From Rheinheimera sp. (lineage in GTDB: Bacteria; Pseudomonadota; Gammaproteobacteria; Enterobacterales; Alteromonadaceae), in assembly GCF_020217005.1 (NCBI RefSeq), contig NZ_JAIWOI010000283.1:1-10000 (forward strand): 10,000 bases of DNA, in the 5' to 3' direction. The position numbers were made by a program, and so were the translations under genes. Under the pieces are notes generated by a model. The model did no database searches and had not been told where the DNA came from. It saw only the letters and a program-made list of their open reading frames with translations. Below, in pieces: positions 1-7,349 of this stretch. Each line of letters opens with the position of its first letter. Position 1 is the stretch's first letter.

Positions 1-2
1 AG

Positions 3-101
3 GAGTCGGCCAGACTCAGGGCTGAGTATCAGGCCCTGTGCCAAAGGCGCAGGCTTTGGCAATTGTCGCACCAGTTGGTCGGTCAGCAGGTGCTGCATTA
101 A
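3..101 (+). CDS. Possible 3' end of a gene cut by the window edge (unidentified)
   Basis: A frame open from base 3 to a TAA at 99-101 reads as a basic, Gln/Arg/Leu-rich helical tail (LRAEYQALCQRRRLWQLSHQ and on to QQVLH at the C terminus). This would fit a gene converging on the minus-strand gene whose stop lies at 105-107, leaving only 3 bp between the stops. The opposite strand is also open: an ATG at 98-96 begins MQHLLTDQLVRQLPKPAPLA, which could instead be the start of a co-directional gene after the 105-767 gene, but it has no visible Shine-Dalgarno. The sequence to the left is needed to decide. I do not recognise the family in either reading. Confidence 0.35.
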   Translation, partial: ESARLRAEYQALCQRRRLWQLSHQLVGQQVLH

Positions 102-104
102 CCA

Positions 105-767
105 CTAGTGCAACAGCCACTTACCCTTTTCAAAGATCAAATTTTGTCTCTTATGCTCTGGCTGACCGTTTTGATTGTGTAGCCTGGTAAACTCAACCTG
201 AGTGGGGTTGACCCAGCGCATGTTCATTGGGTTCCAGGGTTGTAGCCTGTTGTCATCACCACTGAGCACTATTTCAGCGCGCAGTTTAGTGTATCGGATT
301 TTATAAATTACAATCAGGTTGGCATTTTCTTTATCTGTATGAGCTTCTGAATAAACCAGCAGGCGTTTTTTGTCTGGAGATAACAAGGGGAAGCCATTGA
401 TCTGTGTTTGAATACCGGTTTTCCTGTTGATCAGATAAACACTACGGCCTGGCGATTCAAAAACCCAAACGACTATCAATTCAACGTCTTTCAGATAAGC
501 GACCACAAAGGGTTGAGTATCCTCGTCGGTTTTTTCTTTAAAAATCGGGAAAGACACTGCTCCGGCTTCAGTCTCCAGATGTAAAAAATTACTGTTTCTC
601 TGTACCTTTAGTGGCGTGTTTTCTATCAGATGTTGTTCTAATAGGGCCGCACAGGACGGATCAAGCGGAACTTTAAATTCGCACGCGTCAAGCAAAAAAC
701 TGGACACCGCAAAAAGTGCGGACAAGGCCCATAGCCCTAGGGTTTGAAAATGGCTTATGCCGTACAT
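105..767 (-). CDS. Hypothetical exported protein, possibly membrane- or lipid-anchored
   Basis: I do not recognise a named family in this 220-residue protein. Residues about 7-27 form a hydrophobic N-terminal segment ending in LLDAC, so it is probably exported. Cys29 could be a lipobox cysteine, but Asp two residues before it is atypical, so a cleaved or uncleaved signal anchor is equally possible. A second cysteine is at 39. From about residue 85 the sequence is beta-rich and resembles propeller repeats of the TolB/WD40-like kind, with the phrases VYLINRKTG (110-118), LLSPDKKRLLVYS (128-140) and MRWVNPTQVEFT (183-194), enough for about two blades only. The start is well supported: AAGGAT lies just upstream of the ATG. 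The gene is divergent from the dehydrogenase beginning at 909, with a 141-bp spacer holding no convincing promoter pair. Confidence 0.8.
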   Translation of the reverse strand: MYGISHFQTLGLWALSALFAVSSFLLDACEFKVPLDPSCAALLEQHLIENTPLKVQRNSNFLHLETEAGAVSFPIFKEKTDEDTQPFVVAYLKDVELIVVWVFESPGRSVYLINRKTGIQTQINGFPLLSPDKKRLLVYSEAHTDKENANLIVIYKIRYTKLRAEIVLSGDDNRLQPWNPMNMRWVNPTQVEFTRLHNQNGQPEHKRQNLIFEKGKWLLH

Positions 768-908
768 CCGATCCTTACCTGTAATTAAACGCTTTGCTTC
801 AGATTATTGCGCCAGGGACTGAGGAAATCTTTAATAACGTCATCACTATTTCACGAAAAAATGTTAAAAATACTCTACAAGGATAAAAAACCAGCGTTGG
901 AGAACTAT

Positions 909-1598
909 ATGGCACAACAGCATAGAACAGTTTTGATCACAGGGGCAAATCGGGGCATAGGTTTTGCGATTGCCAGACATATGTTGCAACTGGGAACTTA
1001 CCGGGTTTTAGTGGCTGCGCGCCAACAAAAAGATGCAGAAGAGGCTGTGGCAATCTTAGGTTGTGGTATTGCCGTGCGGCTTGATTTAACTGATCCATTG
1101 TTACTGGAGCAAAAAGCGCTGCAAATAGAGCGTCAATACGGTCCGGTAGATGTGCTGATTAATAATGCTGCCATACTGCATTCCAGCGATGTCGCTCAGA
1201 CTAATGCCGAAGATTTGATGCATAGTTTGTCAGTAAATACAGTAGCGCCTTTTATGCTGTGTAAAGTGTTTGGCCAGTTAATGAAACAAAGGGGGTACGG
1301 CCGTATCGTAAATATTTCATCTGGCTGGGGGAGTTTCTCTGAAGGACTGGAAGGTCCTGCTTGTTACGCTATTAGCAAGGCTGCACTGAATGCAGTGACG
1401 GTCAACTGTGCCCGTGCATTGATGCCAGAAGTGAAAGTCAATGCGGCTTGCCCCGGCTGGGTACGCACCCGTATGGGAGGAGAAGCAGCGGATCTTAGTC
1501 CTGAACAAGGCGCGGAAACACCGGTCTGGCTCGCCAGTCTTGGGGATGACGGGCCGACAGGTGCATTTTTCCGCAATAAAACTCAGATTGAATGGTAA
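909..1598 (+). CDS. Short-chain dehydrogenase/reductase, carbonyl-reductase-like
   Basis: A 229-residue classical-fold SDR predicted to reduce or oxidise a carbonyl/alcohol with NAD(P)(H) in the cytoplasm; the substrate is unknown. The Rossmann glycine motif TGANRGIG is at 11-18, NNAA at 85-88, the structural Asn in SVNT at 110, the catalytic serine at 137 or 138 in NISSGWGS, and the YAISK catalytic pair at Tyr153/Lys157. The segment PGWVRTRMGG (182-191) resembles that of plant and animal carbonyl reductases (PGWV.T.M.G). The frame is open back to a TTG at 807, but ATG 909 is preferred because GGAG lies about 7 nt upstream and the protein then begins six residues before the first beta strand. 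It ends 8 bp before the stop of the convergent second SDR; the two are not close paralogues, so this is not a recent duplication. Confidence 0.9.
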   Translation: MAQQHRTVLITGANRGIGFAIARHMLQLGTYRVLVAARQQKDAEEAVAILGCGIAVRLDLTDPLLLEQKALQIERQYGPVDVLINNAAILHSSDVAQTNAEDLMHSLSVNTVAPFMLCKVFGQLMKQRGYGRIVNISSGWGSFSEGLEGPACYAISKAALNAVTVNCARALMPEVKVNAACPGWVRTRMGGEAADLSPEQGAETPVWLASLGDDGPTGAFFRNKTQIEW

Positions 1599-1606
1599 CA
1601 GCGGCT

Positions 1607-2350
1607 TTAGAAATCCTGCACTGTAGGGCGCAGTACTATTTCGTTAATGTCGACTTCGTGAGGTTGCTCAATAGCATAAGCCACGGCTCTGGCCACCGAG
1701 TCAGCCGGAATAGCCATCTGATAGAAGTTACCCACAAATTCTGCGCTTTGCTGATGGCTGCTGCCATGCTTCAGCTCAGAATCAACAGCACCAGGCAGTA
1801 TAGTGGTAGTACGGATGCTACCTCCAACTTCATGACGTAAACCTTCGCTGATCGCCCGTACCGCAAACTTAGTACCGCTATACACAGTACCACCAGGGCT
1901 GAACACTTTAGTGCCGGCAACAGAGGAGATATTGATAAAATGCCCCTGTTGCTGTTGTTCAAATACAGGTAGTGCCGCTGCTATACCATAGAGTACCCCT
2001 TTGATGTTGATGTCTATCATTCGGTCCCACTCATCAGTTTTTAGCTCACTAAGTGGCGCTATCGACATCAGGCCTGCGTTGTTTATGATGACATCTAACT
2101 TGCCAAAACGATGAACTGCCAATTGTACCAAAGCCCGCACATCACCGGCTTGAGTGACGTCAGTTACCAGATAAGCGGCTTGCCCGCCACGGGCTTCGAT
2201 ACTAGCGACAATCTGCTGCAGTTTATCCTCGCGGCGCGCCCCTAATACGACCTTGGCGCCCAGACTGGCCAAATGATAAGCCGTTGCTTCTCCTAAGCCA
2301 CTGCTGGCACCTGTGATTACTACAGTTTTTCCTGAAATATTCTTACTCAT
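1607..2350 (-). CDS. SDR family oxidoreductase (classical), probable LysR target
   Basis: A 247-residue classical SDR. It has TGASSGLG (13-20) for dinucleotide binding, GARR at 37-40 (the arginines after the second strand favour NADP), NNAG at 90-93, Asn115, Ser143 in NISSVAG, and the YSGTK pair Tyr157/Lys161. The tail [12 protein letters not shown] is typical of the YdfG-like group of SDRs, often annotated as NADP-dependent oxidoreductases of unknown substrate. Upstream in-frame codons exist, but ATG 2350 is preceded by GAGGAA at good spacing and opens directly onto the fold ([16 protein letters not shown]). The gene is divergent from a LysR regulator with 118 bp between starts, the classical arrangement in which the regulator controls the neighbour; the paired operators in the spacer support this. 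Substrate and inducer cannot be read from sequence. Confidence 0.92.
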   Translation of the reverse strand: MSKNISGKTVVITGASSGLGEATAYHLASLGAKVVLGARREDKLQQIVASIEARGGQAAYLVTDVTQAGDVRALVQLAVHRFGKLDVIINNAGLMSIAPLSELKTDEWDRMIDINIKGVLYGIAAALPVFEQQQQGHFINISSVAGTKVFSPGGTVYSGTKFAVRAISEGLRHEVGGSIRTTTILPGAVDSELKHGSSHQQSAEFVGNFYQMAIPADSVARAVAYAIEQPHEVDINEIVLRPTVQDF

Positions 2351-2416
2351 GCTGTGTTCCTCAGTTGGTTTGTACAAAGTTGCTCTTGGCCACAGCAGTA
2401 TGTAGGGATAGACAAA

Positions 2417-2429
2417 TCCAAAAAATGGA
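2417..2429. promoter_or_regulatory. Candidate LysR operator 1 (TCC-N7-GGA dyad)
   Basis: TCCAAAAAATGGA is an inverted repeat of the T-N11-A type bound by LysR-family dimers, with an A-rich centre. It lies in the spacer between the divergent SDR and lysR genes, 66 bp from the SDR start and 39 bp from the lysR start. It matches a second dyad at 2449-2461 in half-site sequence and spacing, which argues against chance. No strong -35/-10 pair can be assigned around it. Confidence 0.5.
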
Positions 2430-2448
2430 AATATTTTGATATTACAAT

Positions 2449-2461
2449 TCCTGAATTTGGA
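2449..2461. promoter_or_regulatory. Candidate LysR operator 2 (ATTCC-N7-GGAAT dyad)
   Basis: The core TCC-N7-GGA is flanked by further paired bases, giving ATTCC at 2447-2451 and GGAAT at 2459-2463. Its centre is 32 bp from the centre of the first dyad, about three helical turns, so two dimers would sit on the same face of the DNA. It ends 7 bp before the lysR ATG and contains the only Shine-Dalgarno-like GGA of that gene, which suggests autorepression when occupied. Confidence 0.5.
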
Positions 2462-2468
2462 ATAATTT

Positions 2469-3380
2469 ATGTTGAACAAAGTTGAATTGCTGCGAATTTT
2501 TTGTGCTGCCGCCCAATCCGATAGTTTTAAGGCGGCCGCAGTGCGTTTGCATATTTCTCCTCAGGCGGTAACCAGAGCAGTGCAACAATTGGAGCAGCAT
2601 ACAGGGGAAGTATTGTTCCATCGCAGCACCCGCCATATCAGACTGACGCGCTTTGCCGAAGAGTTCTTAGTGCAGGCAAAGTCCAGCCTGGAGCAACTGG
2701 ATATCTTGTTTCAAAAACGGCAGGCCCAGAGCAAAGATGAGATTGCTGGTGTGGTTAGGGTTGCAGTGCCAAAGGTTTTGCGGTCGGCGTTAATGCCTGT
2801 TTTTACCGCTTTAGCCTCGCAGCACAAGGCATTGCAGCTGGATTTGCGCTTTTCGGACCAAATTGCGGACGTCGTTGACGAACAAATTGATTTAGGCGTC
2901 AGGATAGGTTTAGTGAAAGACAATAGTTTTATTGTCCGTCAGGTGGCTCAGGTTGGGTTTTATCTGGTGGCCAGTCCGGCGTTATTAGCGCGCTACCAAA
3001 TCCCTGACAATCTGGAACAATTAGCCTTGTTGCCAGTCACTGTACTGATGGACAAAGGTACAGGCAGACCATGGCATTGGTTCTTTAAGGATGCAGTGTT
3101 ATGGTCGCCGAAGCGTTGCAGTTTTAGTCTGGATGACGCCGAAGCTGAAGTGGAAGCTACATTGGCCGGGCTGGGAGTATCGCAGCTGGCGTCCTACAGC
3201 GCTATACCTCATATTCGCACTGGCGCTTTAGTACGTCTATTACCTGAACTTGAGCCAAAAGCCTGGCCTTTATCCGTTTACCGACCACAGCGTGGGCCTG
3301 TGTCTGATCGGGTCAGACTGGTGATGGACTGTCTGGTGAAAGCCCTGAGTGACAGGGAGATATTTCCCGAATCTCCCTGA
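2469..3380 (+). CDS. LysR-family transcriptional regulator
   Basis: A 303-residue LysR regulator. Residues about 4-62 form the winged helix-turn-helix ([20 protein letters not shown], then [13 protein letters not shown] and LFHRSTR), followed by a linker helix and an effector-binding domain from about 90 to 295 beginning VVRVAVP. This DNA-binding domain plus inducer domain organisation and the length are normal for the family, and the sequence is closest in feel to the CrgA/AaeR-like group. ATG 2469 gives the standard N terminus; the only nearby ribosome-binding match is GGA at 2459-2461. It is divergent from the SDR at 1607-2350 and very probably regulates it and itself through the two dyads in the spacer. 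It converges with the DUF817 gene with a 23-bp gap and no visible terminator. Confidence 0.93.
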   Translation: MLNKVELLRIFCAAAQSDSFKAAAVRLHISPQAVTRAVQQLEQHTGEVLFHRSTRHIRLTRFAEEFLVQAKSSLEQLDILFQKRQAQSKDEIAGVVRVAVPKVLRSALMPVFTALASQHKALQLDLRFSDQIADVVDEQIDLGVRIGLVKDNSFIVRQVAQVGFYLVASPALLARYQIPDNLEQLALLPVTVLMDKGTGRPWHWFFKDAVLWSPKRCSFSLDDAEAEVEATLAGLGVSQLASYSAIPHIRTGALVRLLPELEPKAWPLSVYRPQRGPVSDRVRLVMDCLVKALSDREIFPESP

Positions 3381-3403
3381 ACTTCTCACCTTTAGCCTCT
3401 GTG

Positions 3404-4255
3404 TCAGTCCGGAACATGAATACGCGCTTTTACGTATTTTAATTGCGCCACTATGGTAAAAGTCATGATCACCAGCAAGGACCAGGAACTCCATTTGCCG
3501 ACGTGGACCACAGACCAGGCGCCCAGCTGGTTTGGGTAGCTCCACAACCCCATAAATGTACTGATGTTCTCTGCCAGCCAAATAAAAAAGCCCACTAAAA
3601 TAAAACCAAGTAACAACGGCATCTGCCGTTCTTTTTCCAGCGGATGGTAGTACACCATAGTTCTGGCATATAAACCCAGGGTGATAGCGGCCAGATACCA
3701 GCGATAATCACCTATGTAATGATGGCTAAAAAAATTAAGATAAATCAGAGATGCAATCAGAGCGGCCATCCAATAAGGGGGATGGTGTCGTACTCTAAGT
3801 TCCATTAATCGCCAAATTTGAATGATGTAACTGCCAACAGCGGCGTACATAAAGCCAGCAAAAAGTGGCACTCCAAACACCTTACTAAAGGCTGGATCCG
3901 GATAGCTCCAGGATTGAATACTGCCCGAGGTCTTAAACACCTCCAGTGCAAAGCCTACCAAATGAAACAGGCTGATGGCCTTGGCCTCGTCCAGGGTTTC
4001 CAGTTTGGCCCAGACCATCCAAAGCTGGATCAACAATGCCAGAATCAAAAGTAAATCGTAACGACTGATGCCAGCTACACCCTGGCGTGGAACCAGTAAA
4101 ACTGACAAGAAAAACAGACCAACAAATAAGCAGGCTCTGGCCTGTTTGATGCCAAAGAACAAAAACTCCCAACAAAAACTTTGTGATGCTGAACTGTTTT
4201 TTGGCGTTGTAACAGACATAAGCCATTGATCAAATTTGTTAATTTGCACCGACAT
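3404..4255 (-). CDS. DUF817 family integral membrane protein
   Basis: A 283-residue polytopic membrane protein that I recognise as DUF817 (YoaT-like); its function is not established. Hydrophobic segments are visible at about 38-55, 66-84, 94-106, 127-149, 161-178, 186-203, 212-228 and 256-272. Conserved-looking polar or aromatic stretches are FGIKQARACLF (34-44), ALEVFKT (103-109), WSYPDP (116-121), FAGFMYAAVGSY (132-143), FFSHHY (175-180) and IWLAEN (225-230). The paired histidines and the Glu-Asn inside membrane segments suggest a catalytic or metal/cofactor site, but this is inference. The chosen ATG at 4255 has AAGGAT about 10 nt upstream; a second in-frame ATG at 4219 has no ribosome site and would also keep the whole domain. 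It is divergent from the DsbD-like operon. Confidence 0.9.
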   Translation of the reverse strand: MSVQINKFDQWLMSVTTPKNSSASQSFCWEFLFFGIKQARACLFVGLFFLSVLLVPRQGVAGISRYDLLLILALLIQLWMVWAKLETLDEAKAISLFHLVGFALEVFKTSGSIQSWSYPDPAFSKVFGVPLFAGFMYAAVGSYIIQIWRLMELRVRHHPPYWMAALIASLIYLNFFSHHYIGDYRWYLAAITLGLYARTMVYYHPLEKERQMPLLLGFILVGFFIWLAENISTFMGLWSYPNQLGAWSVVHVGKWSSWSLLVIMTFTIVAQLKYVKARIHVPD

Positions 4256-4348
4256 CCGATGACTATCCTTGTGATTTCAAATCCCTCTGTAAGCTCAAAC
4301 TATAAGCTGAGGCTGCTAAAAGCAAGTCCTGAGTCACCCCCTAATGCG

Positions 4349-4413
4349 GCAATCTGGTGGGTCAGTTCTGCCGGCTGAGTTGAGCCGAACAAGGCAGAAA
4401 CCCAACCAGTTGC
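4349..4413. repeat. Long imperfect inverted repeat in divergent spacer
   Basis: The left arm (4349-4372: GCAA, CTGGT, GGGT, TTCTGCC) is complementary to the right arm (4393-4413: GGCAGAA, ACCC, AACCAG, TTGC). The pairing is interrupted by single extra bases and a 3-base CAG bulge in the left arm. Inside, GGCT (4373-4376) can pair with AGCC (4383-4386). It lies 76 bp upstream of the DsbD-like start and 94 bp from the DUF817 start. It has no T-run and does not match the ERIC-like elements elsewhere in the window. It could be an extragenic palindrome, a structured 5' leader or a protein-binding cruciform site. Confidence 0.6.
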
Positions 4414-4488
4414 GGTTGATGACTGATCGCCGTTCCCATATTGCCGTACACTAAAATAACCACGGGTAATAGGAGTCAGCTTCCTCTG

Positions 4489-6570
4489 ATGAGTCTGTTT
4501 CAGCGCATATTGGTGTTTTGTTTGGTTTTATTGGCTCTGGCTCTGCAGTCTGTTCAGGCTCAAACCAGCGGCTGGGTCAAGGCTAGCCATTTAAAAGCGC
4601 AGCTGGTCAGCGACCATCAGGATGTGCGGCCAGGCCAGAAGCTGAAGCTGGCACTGCATTTTATTCCGGATGAACACTGGCACACCTATTGGCAAAATCC
4701 AGGCGACTCAGGTTTAGCCACCAGTATTGCATGGACTTTACCTGCTGGTGTTACTGCTGGTGCTATTCAATGGCCAGCACCTGCGGCTATATCTGTACCA
4801 CCACTGGTGAATTATGGCTTTGAAGGTCCCACCATCTTAGTCTCAGACTTAACTATTCCTTCTGACTTCAGCGGCTCACAGTTGCAGATCAAGGCGAAAG
4901 TTGATTGGCTGGTTTGCAAAGAAATTTGTATTCCTGCTGAGGCCAGTTTTGCTCTGAATTTAGCTGTGACTCAAACCTCTGTTGTCGCTACGGACTATCT
5001 ACAACTTTTTGAACAAGCCAGCCAAAGACAACCTAAACCTCTGCAATTGCAAGGCCGTTATGGCGTGCAAAACCAGAAGTTTTCCGCTGTCGTGCAAATG
5101 CCGGAAGACCTTAAGGTTTCAGCTTTTTTTGTTGCCGCGACCGAGTTGGTTGATCACGCAGCTCCTCAACAGATTGACTGGCTGGATGGCGAGTTGTTGT
5201 TACGGCAGCAGCAAAACACTTACTTCAATCAGGCCCCGGCCAGCTTTGACTTGGTGCTGAATACTGCGGCTGGTCCTGTGTTGCTGCAGCTGCAGCATGA
5301 GAGCGCAACTCAAACATCAGAACCAATAGTCGCCAATTTTAGTTTACTGGATTGGATGGTTATGTTGGCTTTGGCCGTTGTGGGTGGTTTGATTTTGAAT
5401 CTGATGCCTTGTGTCTTTCCTGTGTTGTCTTTAAAAGCTGTGAGTCTGGTCAATAGTCAAAACTCTGCACAGCACACCAAAGCAGAAGCATTATGGTACA
5501 GCGCCGGAGTGGTGCTGAGTTTTGTATTGTTAGCAACTGTACTGCTTGCGTTCCGGGCTGCAGGCCAGGCTGTTGGCTGGGGTTTTCAACTGCAAAACCC
5601 ACTTGTTGTGGGAAGCTTGGCTTATTTGCTGTTTGTATTAGCTTTAAGTTTATCTGGTGTGGTGCAATTAGGTTTGGGCTGGATGGATTCGGGTCAGCAA
5701 CTTACTCAGCACCAAGGGTATAAAGGCTCCTTTTATACCGGTGTGTTGGCCGTTGTGGTCGCGAGCCCCTGCACAGCACCTTTTATGGGCACAGCTTTAG
5801 GGTATGCCGCCACTCAACCTGCATTCGCCGCTTTGGCTATTTTTGCCGCTTTGGGTATAGGTATGGCTTTACCTTTCCTGCTTCTGGCCTGGTGGCCTGG
5901 CTTTTCCTCCTGGTTGCCTAAGCCCGGGCTTTGGATGGAGAAGCTAAAACAATGGCTGGCTTATCCTCTGTATTTAAGCGTGGTCTGGTTATTGTGGGTC
6001 TATGGTCGTCAGCAAGGATTAGATGCTTTAGCCTTAGCCCTAACAGGTCTGGTTTTGTTAGGTGCGGCTTGTTGGTTGTGGGGGCAGTTACAACTGCAGC
6101 AGGCAGGAAAAGTCAGCGGACTGTTCGCCCTGATCTTGTTGATCGGCTCAGTGGGTCTTTTGTGGTATCCCGAGCCTGGCGCTCAACAGCTTAAAAAAAC
6201 TGATCATGCAGAAGTCTGGTCAGAGCAACGTTTAAAGCAACTGGTGCAGGACGGTCAGCCTGTGCTGGTGAATATGACAGCGGACTGGTGTATCACCTGT
6301 TTAGTCAACGAACGTGTGGCATTGGATACGGACAGCAGTAAAGCTGCTATGGCGTTGTATAACCTGAAGTACCTCAAAGGAGACTGGACCAACAAAGACC
6401 CGGCCATCAGCAATTATTTGCGCCAGTTTCAGCGAGATGGTGTGCCTTTGTATGTGTTGTATTGGCCGGGTCAGCCGCCTGAAGTCTTGCCGCAAATTTT
6501 AACGCCGGATTCATTACGCCAGGCGTTGGAGCAATTGAGCAGTAAACAACCTTTAATTACCCGTCAATAA
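4489..6570 (+). CDS. DsbD family protein-disulfide reductase (ScsB-like)
   Basis: A 693-residue inner-membrane thiol reductase that carries electrons from cytoplasmic thioredoxin to periplasmic proteins. A signal peptide covers residues 1-25 (cleavage after SVQA). The periplasmic DsbD-alpha-like domain contains Cys143 and Cys147 in VCKEICIP. The transmembrane DsbD domain (about 285-560) has the redox cysteines Cys308 in NLMPCVFP and Cys428 in ASPCTAPF. The C-terminal thioredoxin-like domain has ADWCITC with Cys601 and Cys604. All three cysteine pairs expected of the mechanism are present. The VC-x3-C-x-P motif of the first domain and the total length fit the ScsB branch better than classical DsbD. 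The start at ATG 4489 is set by the signal peptide; its AGGAG (4471-4475) is unusually far, 13 nt. A redoxin gene follows after 16 bp, its probable substrate. Confidence 0.93.
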   Translation: MSLFQRILVFCLVLLALALQSVQAQTSGWVKASHLKAQLVSDHQDVRPGQKLKLALHFIPDEHWHTYWQNPGDSGLATSIAWTLPAGVTAGAIQWPAPAAISVPPLVNYGFEGPTILVSDLTIPSDFSGSQLQIKAKVDWLVCKEICIPAEASFALNLAVTQTSVVATDYLQLFEQASQRQPKPLQLQGRYGVQNQKFSAVVQMPEDLKVSAFFVAATELVDHAAPQQIDWLDGELLLRQQQNTYFNQAPASFDLVLNTAAGPVLLQLQHESATQTSEPIVANFSLLDWMVMLALAVVGGLILNLMPCVFPVLSLKAVSLVNSQNSAQHTKAEALWYSAGVVLSFVLLATVLLAFRAAGQAVGWGFQLQNPLVVGSLAYLLFVLALSLSGVVQLGLGWMDSGQQLTQHQGYKGSFYTGVLAVVVASPCTAPFMGTALGYAATQPAFAALAIFAALGIGMALPFLLLAWWPGFSSWLPKPGLWMEKLKQWLAYPLYLSVVWLLWVYGRQQGLDALALALTGLVLLGAACWLWGQLQLQQAGKVSGLFALILLIGSVGLLWYPEPGAQQLKKTDHAEVWSEQRLKQLVQDGQPVLVNMTADWCITCLVNERVALDTDSSKAAMALYNLKYLKGDWTNKDPAISNYLRQFQRDGVPLYVLYWPGQPPEVLPQILTPDSLRQALEQLSSKQPLITRQ

Positions 6571-6586
6571 CCGCAGGAGTGAAACC

Positions 6587-7183
6587 ATGAAACTCAAGCT
6601 TGCTTTAAGTTTATCTGCCTTATGTTTTGCCAGTAGTCTGTTTGCTACACCTCAAGTAGGCCAGGCTGCGCCAGCTTTTACTTTGATGGACAGCAAAGGT
6701 CAAAGCCACTCATTAGCCGATTTTGCCGGTAAAACTGTAGTATTGGAATGGAGCAATCACGAATGTCCTTTTGTGGTTAAACACTACAGTGGCAACATGC
6801 AAAGCTTACAGAAACAATTTGGCACTGAAGAGGTGGTTTGGTTAACCCTGATTTCCTCAGCCCCGGGGAAACAAGGCCACATCAGCGCAGCCAAAGCCGA
6901 TGAACTAACCAGCAGCCGCAATGCAATGCCGGACGCTGTGCTCTTTGATGAAACAGGCGTGACAGGCAAAGCTTATGATGCCAAAACTACCCCTCATATG
7001 TATGTGATTGATAAAAAAGGTGTCTTACAATATATGGGGGGCATCGACAGTATTCCGTCAGCTAAAGTGGATGATATAGCCAAAGCCACACCTTATTTTT
7101 CTGACGCATTAACCGCTGTGTTAGCTGGTAATCCGGCCAGTCCTGCAGTGACTAAGCCATACGGTTGCAGCATCAAGTACTAA
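6587..7183 (+). CDS. Exported redoxin / peroxiredoxin-like protein (PRX_like1 type)
   Basis: A 198-residue thioredoxin-fold protein with a signal peptide (residues 1-20, cleavage after SLFA), so it acts in the periplasm. The redoxin domain starts at VGQAAPAFTL (24-33). The active-site segment is NHECPFVVKHY with a single Cys60, the cis-proline is Pro136 in TTPHMYV, and Cys194 sits in a conserved-looking C-terminal tail (TKPYGCSIKY). There is no CxxC, and the canonical peroxiredoxin PxxxTxxC is not kept. A disulfide between Cys60 and Cys194, or between Cys60 and a partner, is therefore the likely cycle. An ideal ribosome site (GGAGT, 6 nt before the ATG) and a 16-bp gap put it in an operon with the DsbD/ScsB-like reductase. 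In Caulobacter an ScsB homologue reduces a cell-envelope peroxiredoxin, and by analogy this protein is the natural electron acceptor. Peroxidase activity itself is inferred. Confidence 0.9.
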   Translation: MKLKLALSLSALCFASSLFATPQVGQAAPAFTLMDSKGQSHSLADFAGKTVVLEWSNHECPFVVKHYSGNMQSLQKQFGTEEVVWLTLISSAPGKQGHISAAKADELTSSRNAMPDAVLFDETGVTGKAYDAKTTPHMYVIDKKGVLQYMGGIDSIPSAKVDDIAKATPYFSDALTAVLAGNPASPAVTKPYGCSIKY

Positions 7184-7308
7184 GCTGCCATCTCCCTGGA
7201 GCTGCAGCTTTGCCTGCTGCAGTCTCTTACCCCAGTTGCAGAAGTAACCAGGCGACTATGTACTGATTCGCTTATTGTCGCGCTGCAACTCTAAGGAGTT
7301 TGGCTATG
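7182..7308 (-). repeat. Degenerate ERIC-like (IRU) element, reverse orientation
   Basis: On the minus strand this 5'-to-3' element begins CATAGCCAA (compare the ERIC end TATACCC). It continues with GAGTTGCAGCGC, which is identical over 12 bases to the element at 8267-8393, then GACAA, AAGCGAATC, ACATAGT and CTGGGGTAAGAG, in the order expected of ERIC. Outer arms GAGCTGCAG (7199-7207) and CTGCAACTC (7283-7291) pair with exactly 75 nt between them, as in the other copy. The far end (7182-7198) has diverged, so that boundary is by symmetry only and would touch the redoxin stop codon. An alternative local hairpin (CTGCAGC 7202-7208 with GCTGCAG 7216-7222) may help end redoxin operon transcripts, but no T-run follows. 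Confidence 0.7.
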
Positions 7309-7349
7309 TAGAGCGCATTTTAATCGGGGCAGTTTCTCTGCCTGGATAA

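Noticed and set aside
909..2350. Tandem duplication of dehydrogenase genes.
   Set aside because: The two SDR proteins share only the general fold motifs, differ in length, and belong to different subgroups; they are convergent neighbours, not recent paralogues.
4345..4471. A third ERIC copy in the DUF817/DsbD-like spacer, suggested by CACCCC and GGGTAATA.
   Set aside because: The GAGTTGCAG-type arms are absent at the required distance from the ends, and the inner order of blocks does not match.
4441..4488. N-terminal extension of the DsbD-like protein from a TTG at 4441.
   Set aside because: It would put 16 polar residues before a clear signal peptide, and AGGAG lies inside it; ATG 4489 fits export far better.
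7199..7226. Hairpin after the redoxin gene as an intrinsic terminator.
   Set aside because: The stem is fair but is followed by CTTACCCC rather than a T-run, and the bases are part of the ERIC-like element.
7293..7311. AAGGAG followed at 7 nt by ATG TAG, a start-stop minimal open reading frame upstream of the RIO kinase.
   Set aside because: The ATG is the diverged terminal base group of the ERIC-like element at 7182-7308 (CATAGCC on the other strand), so it is better explained as a by-product of the repeat than as a regulatory minigene.
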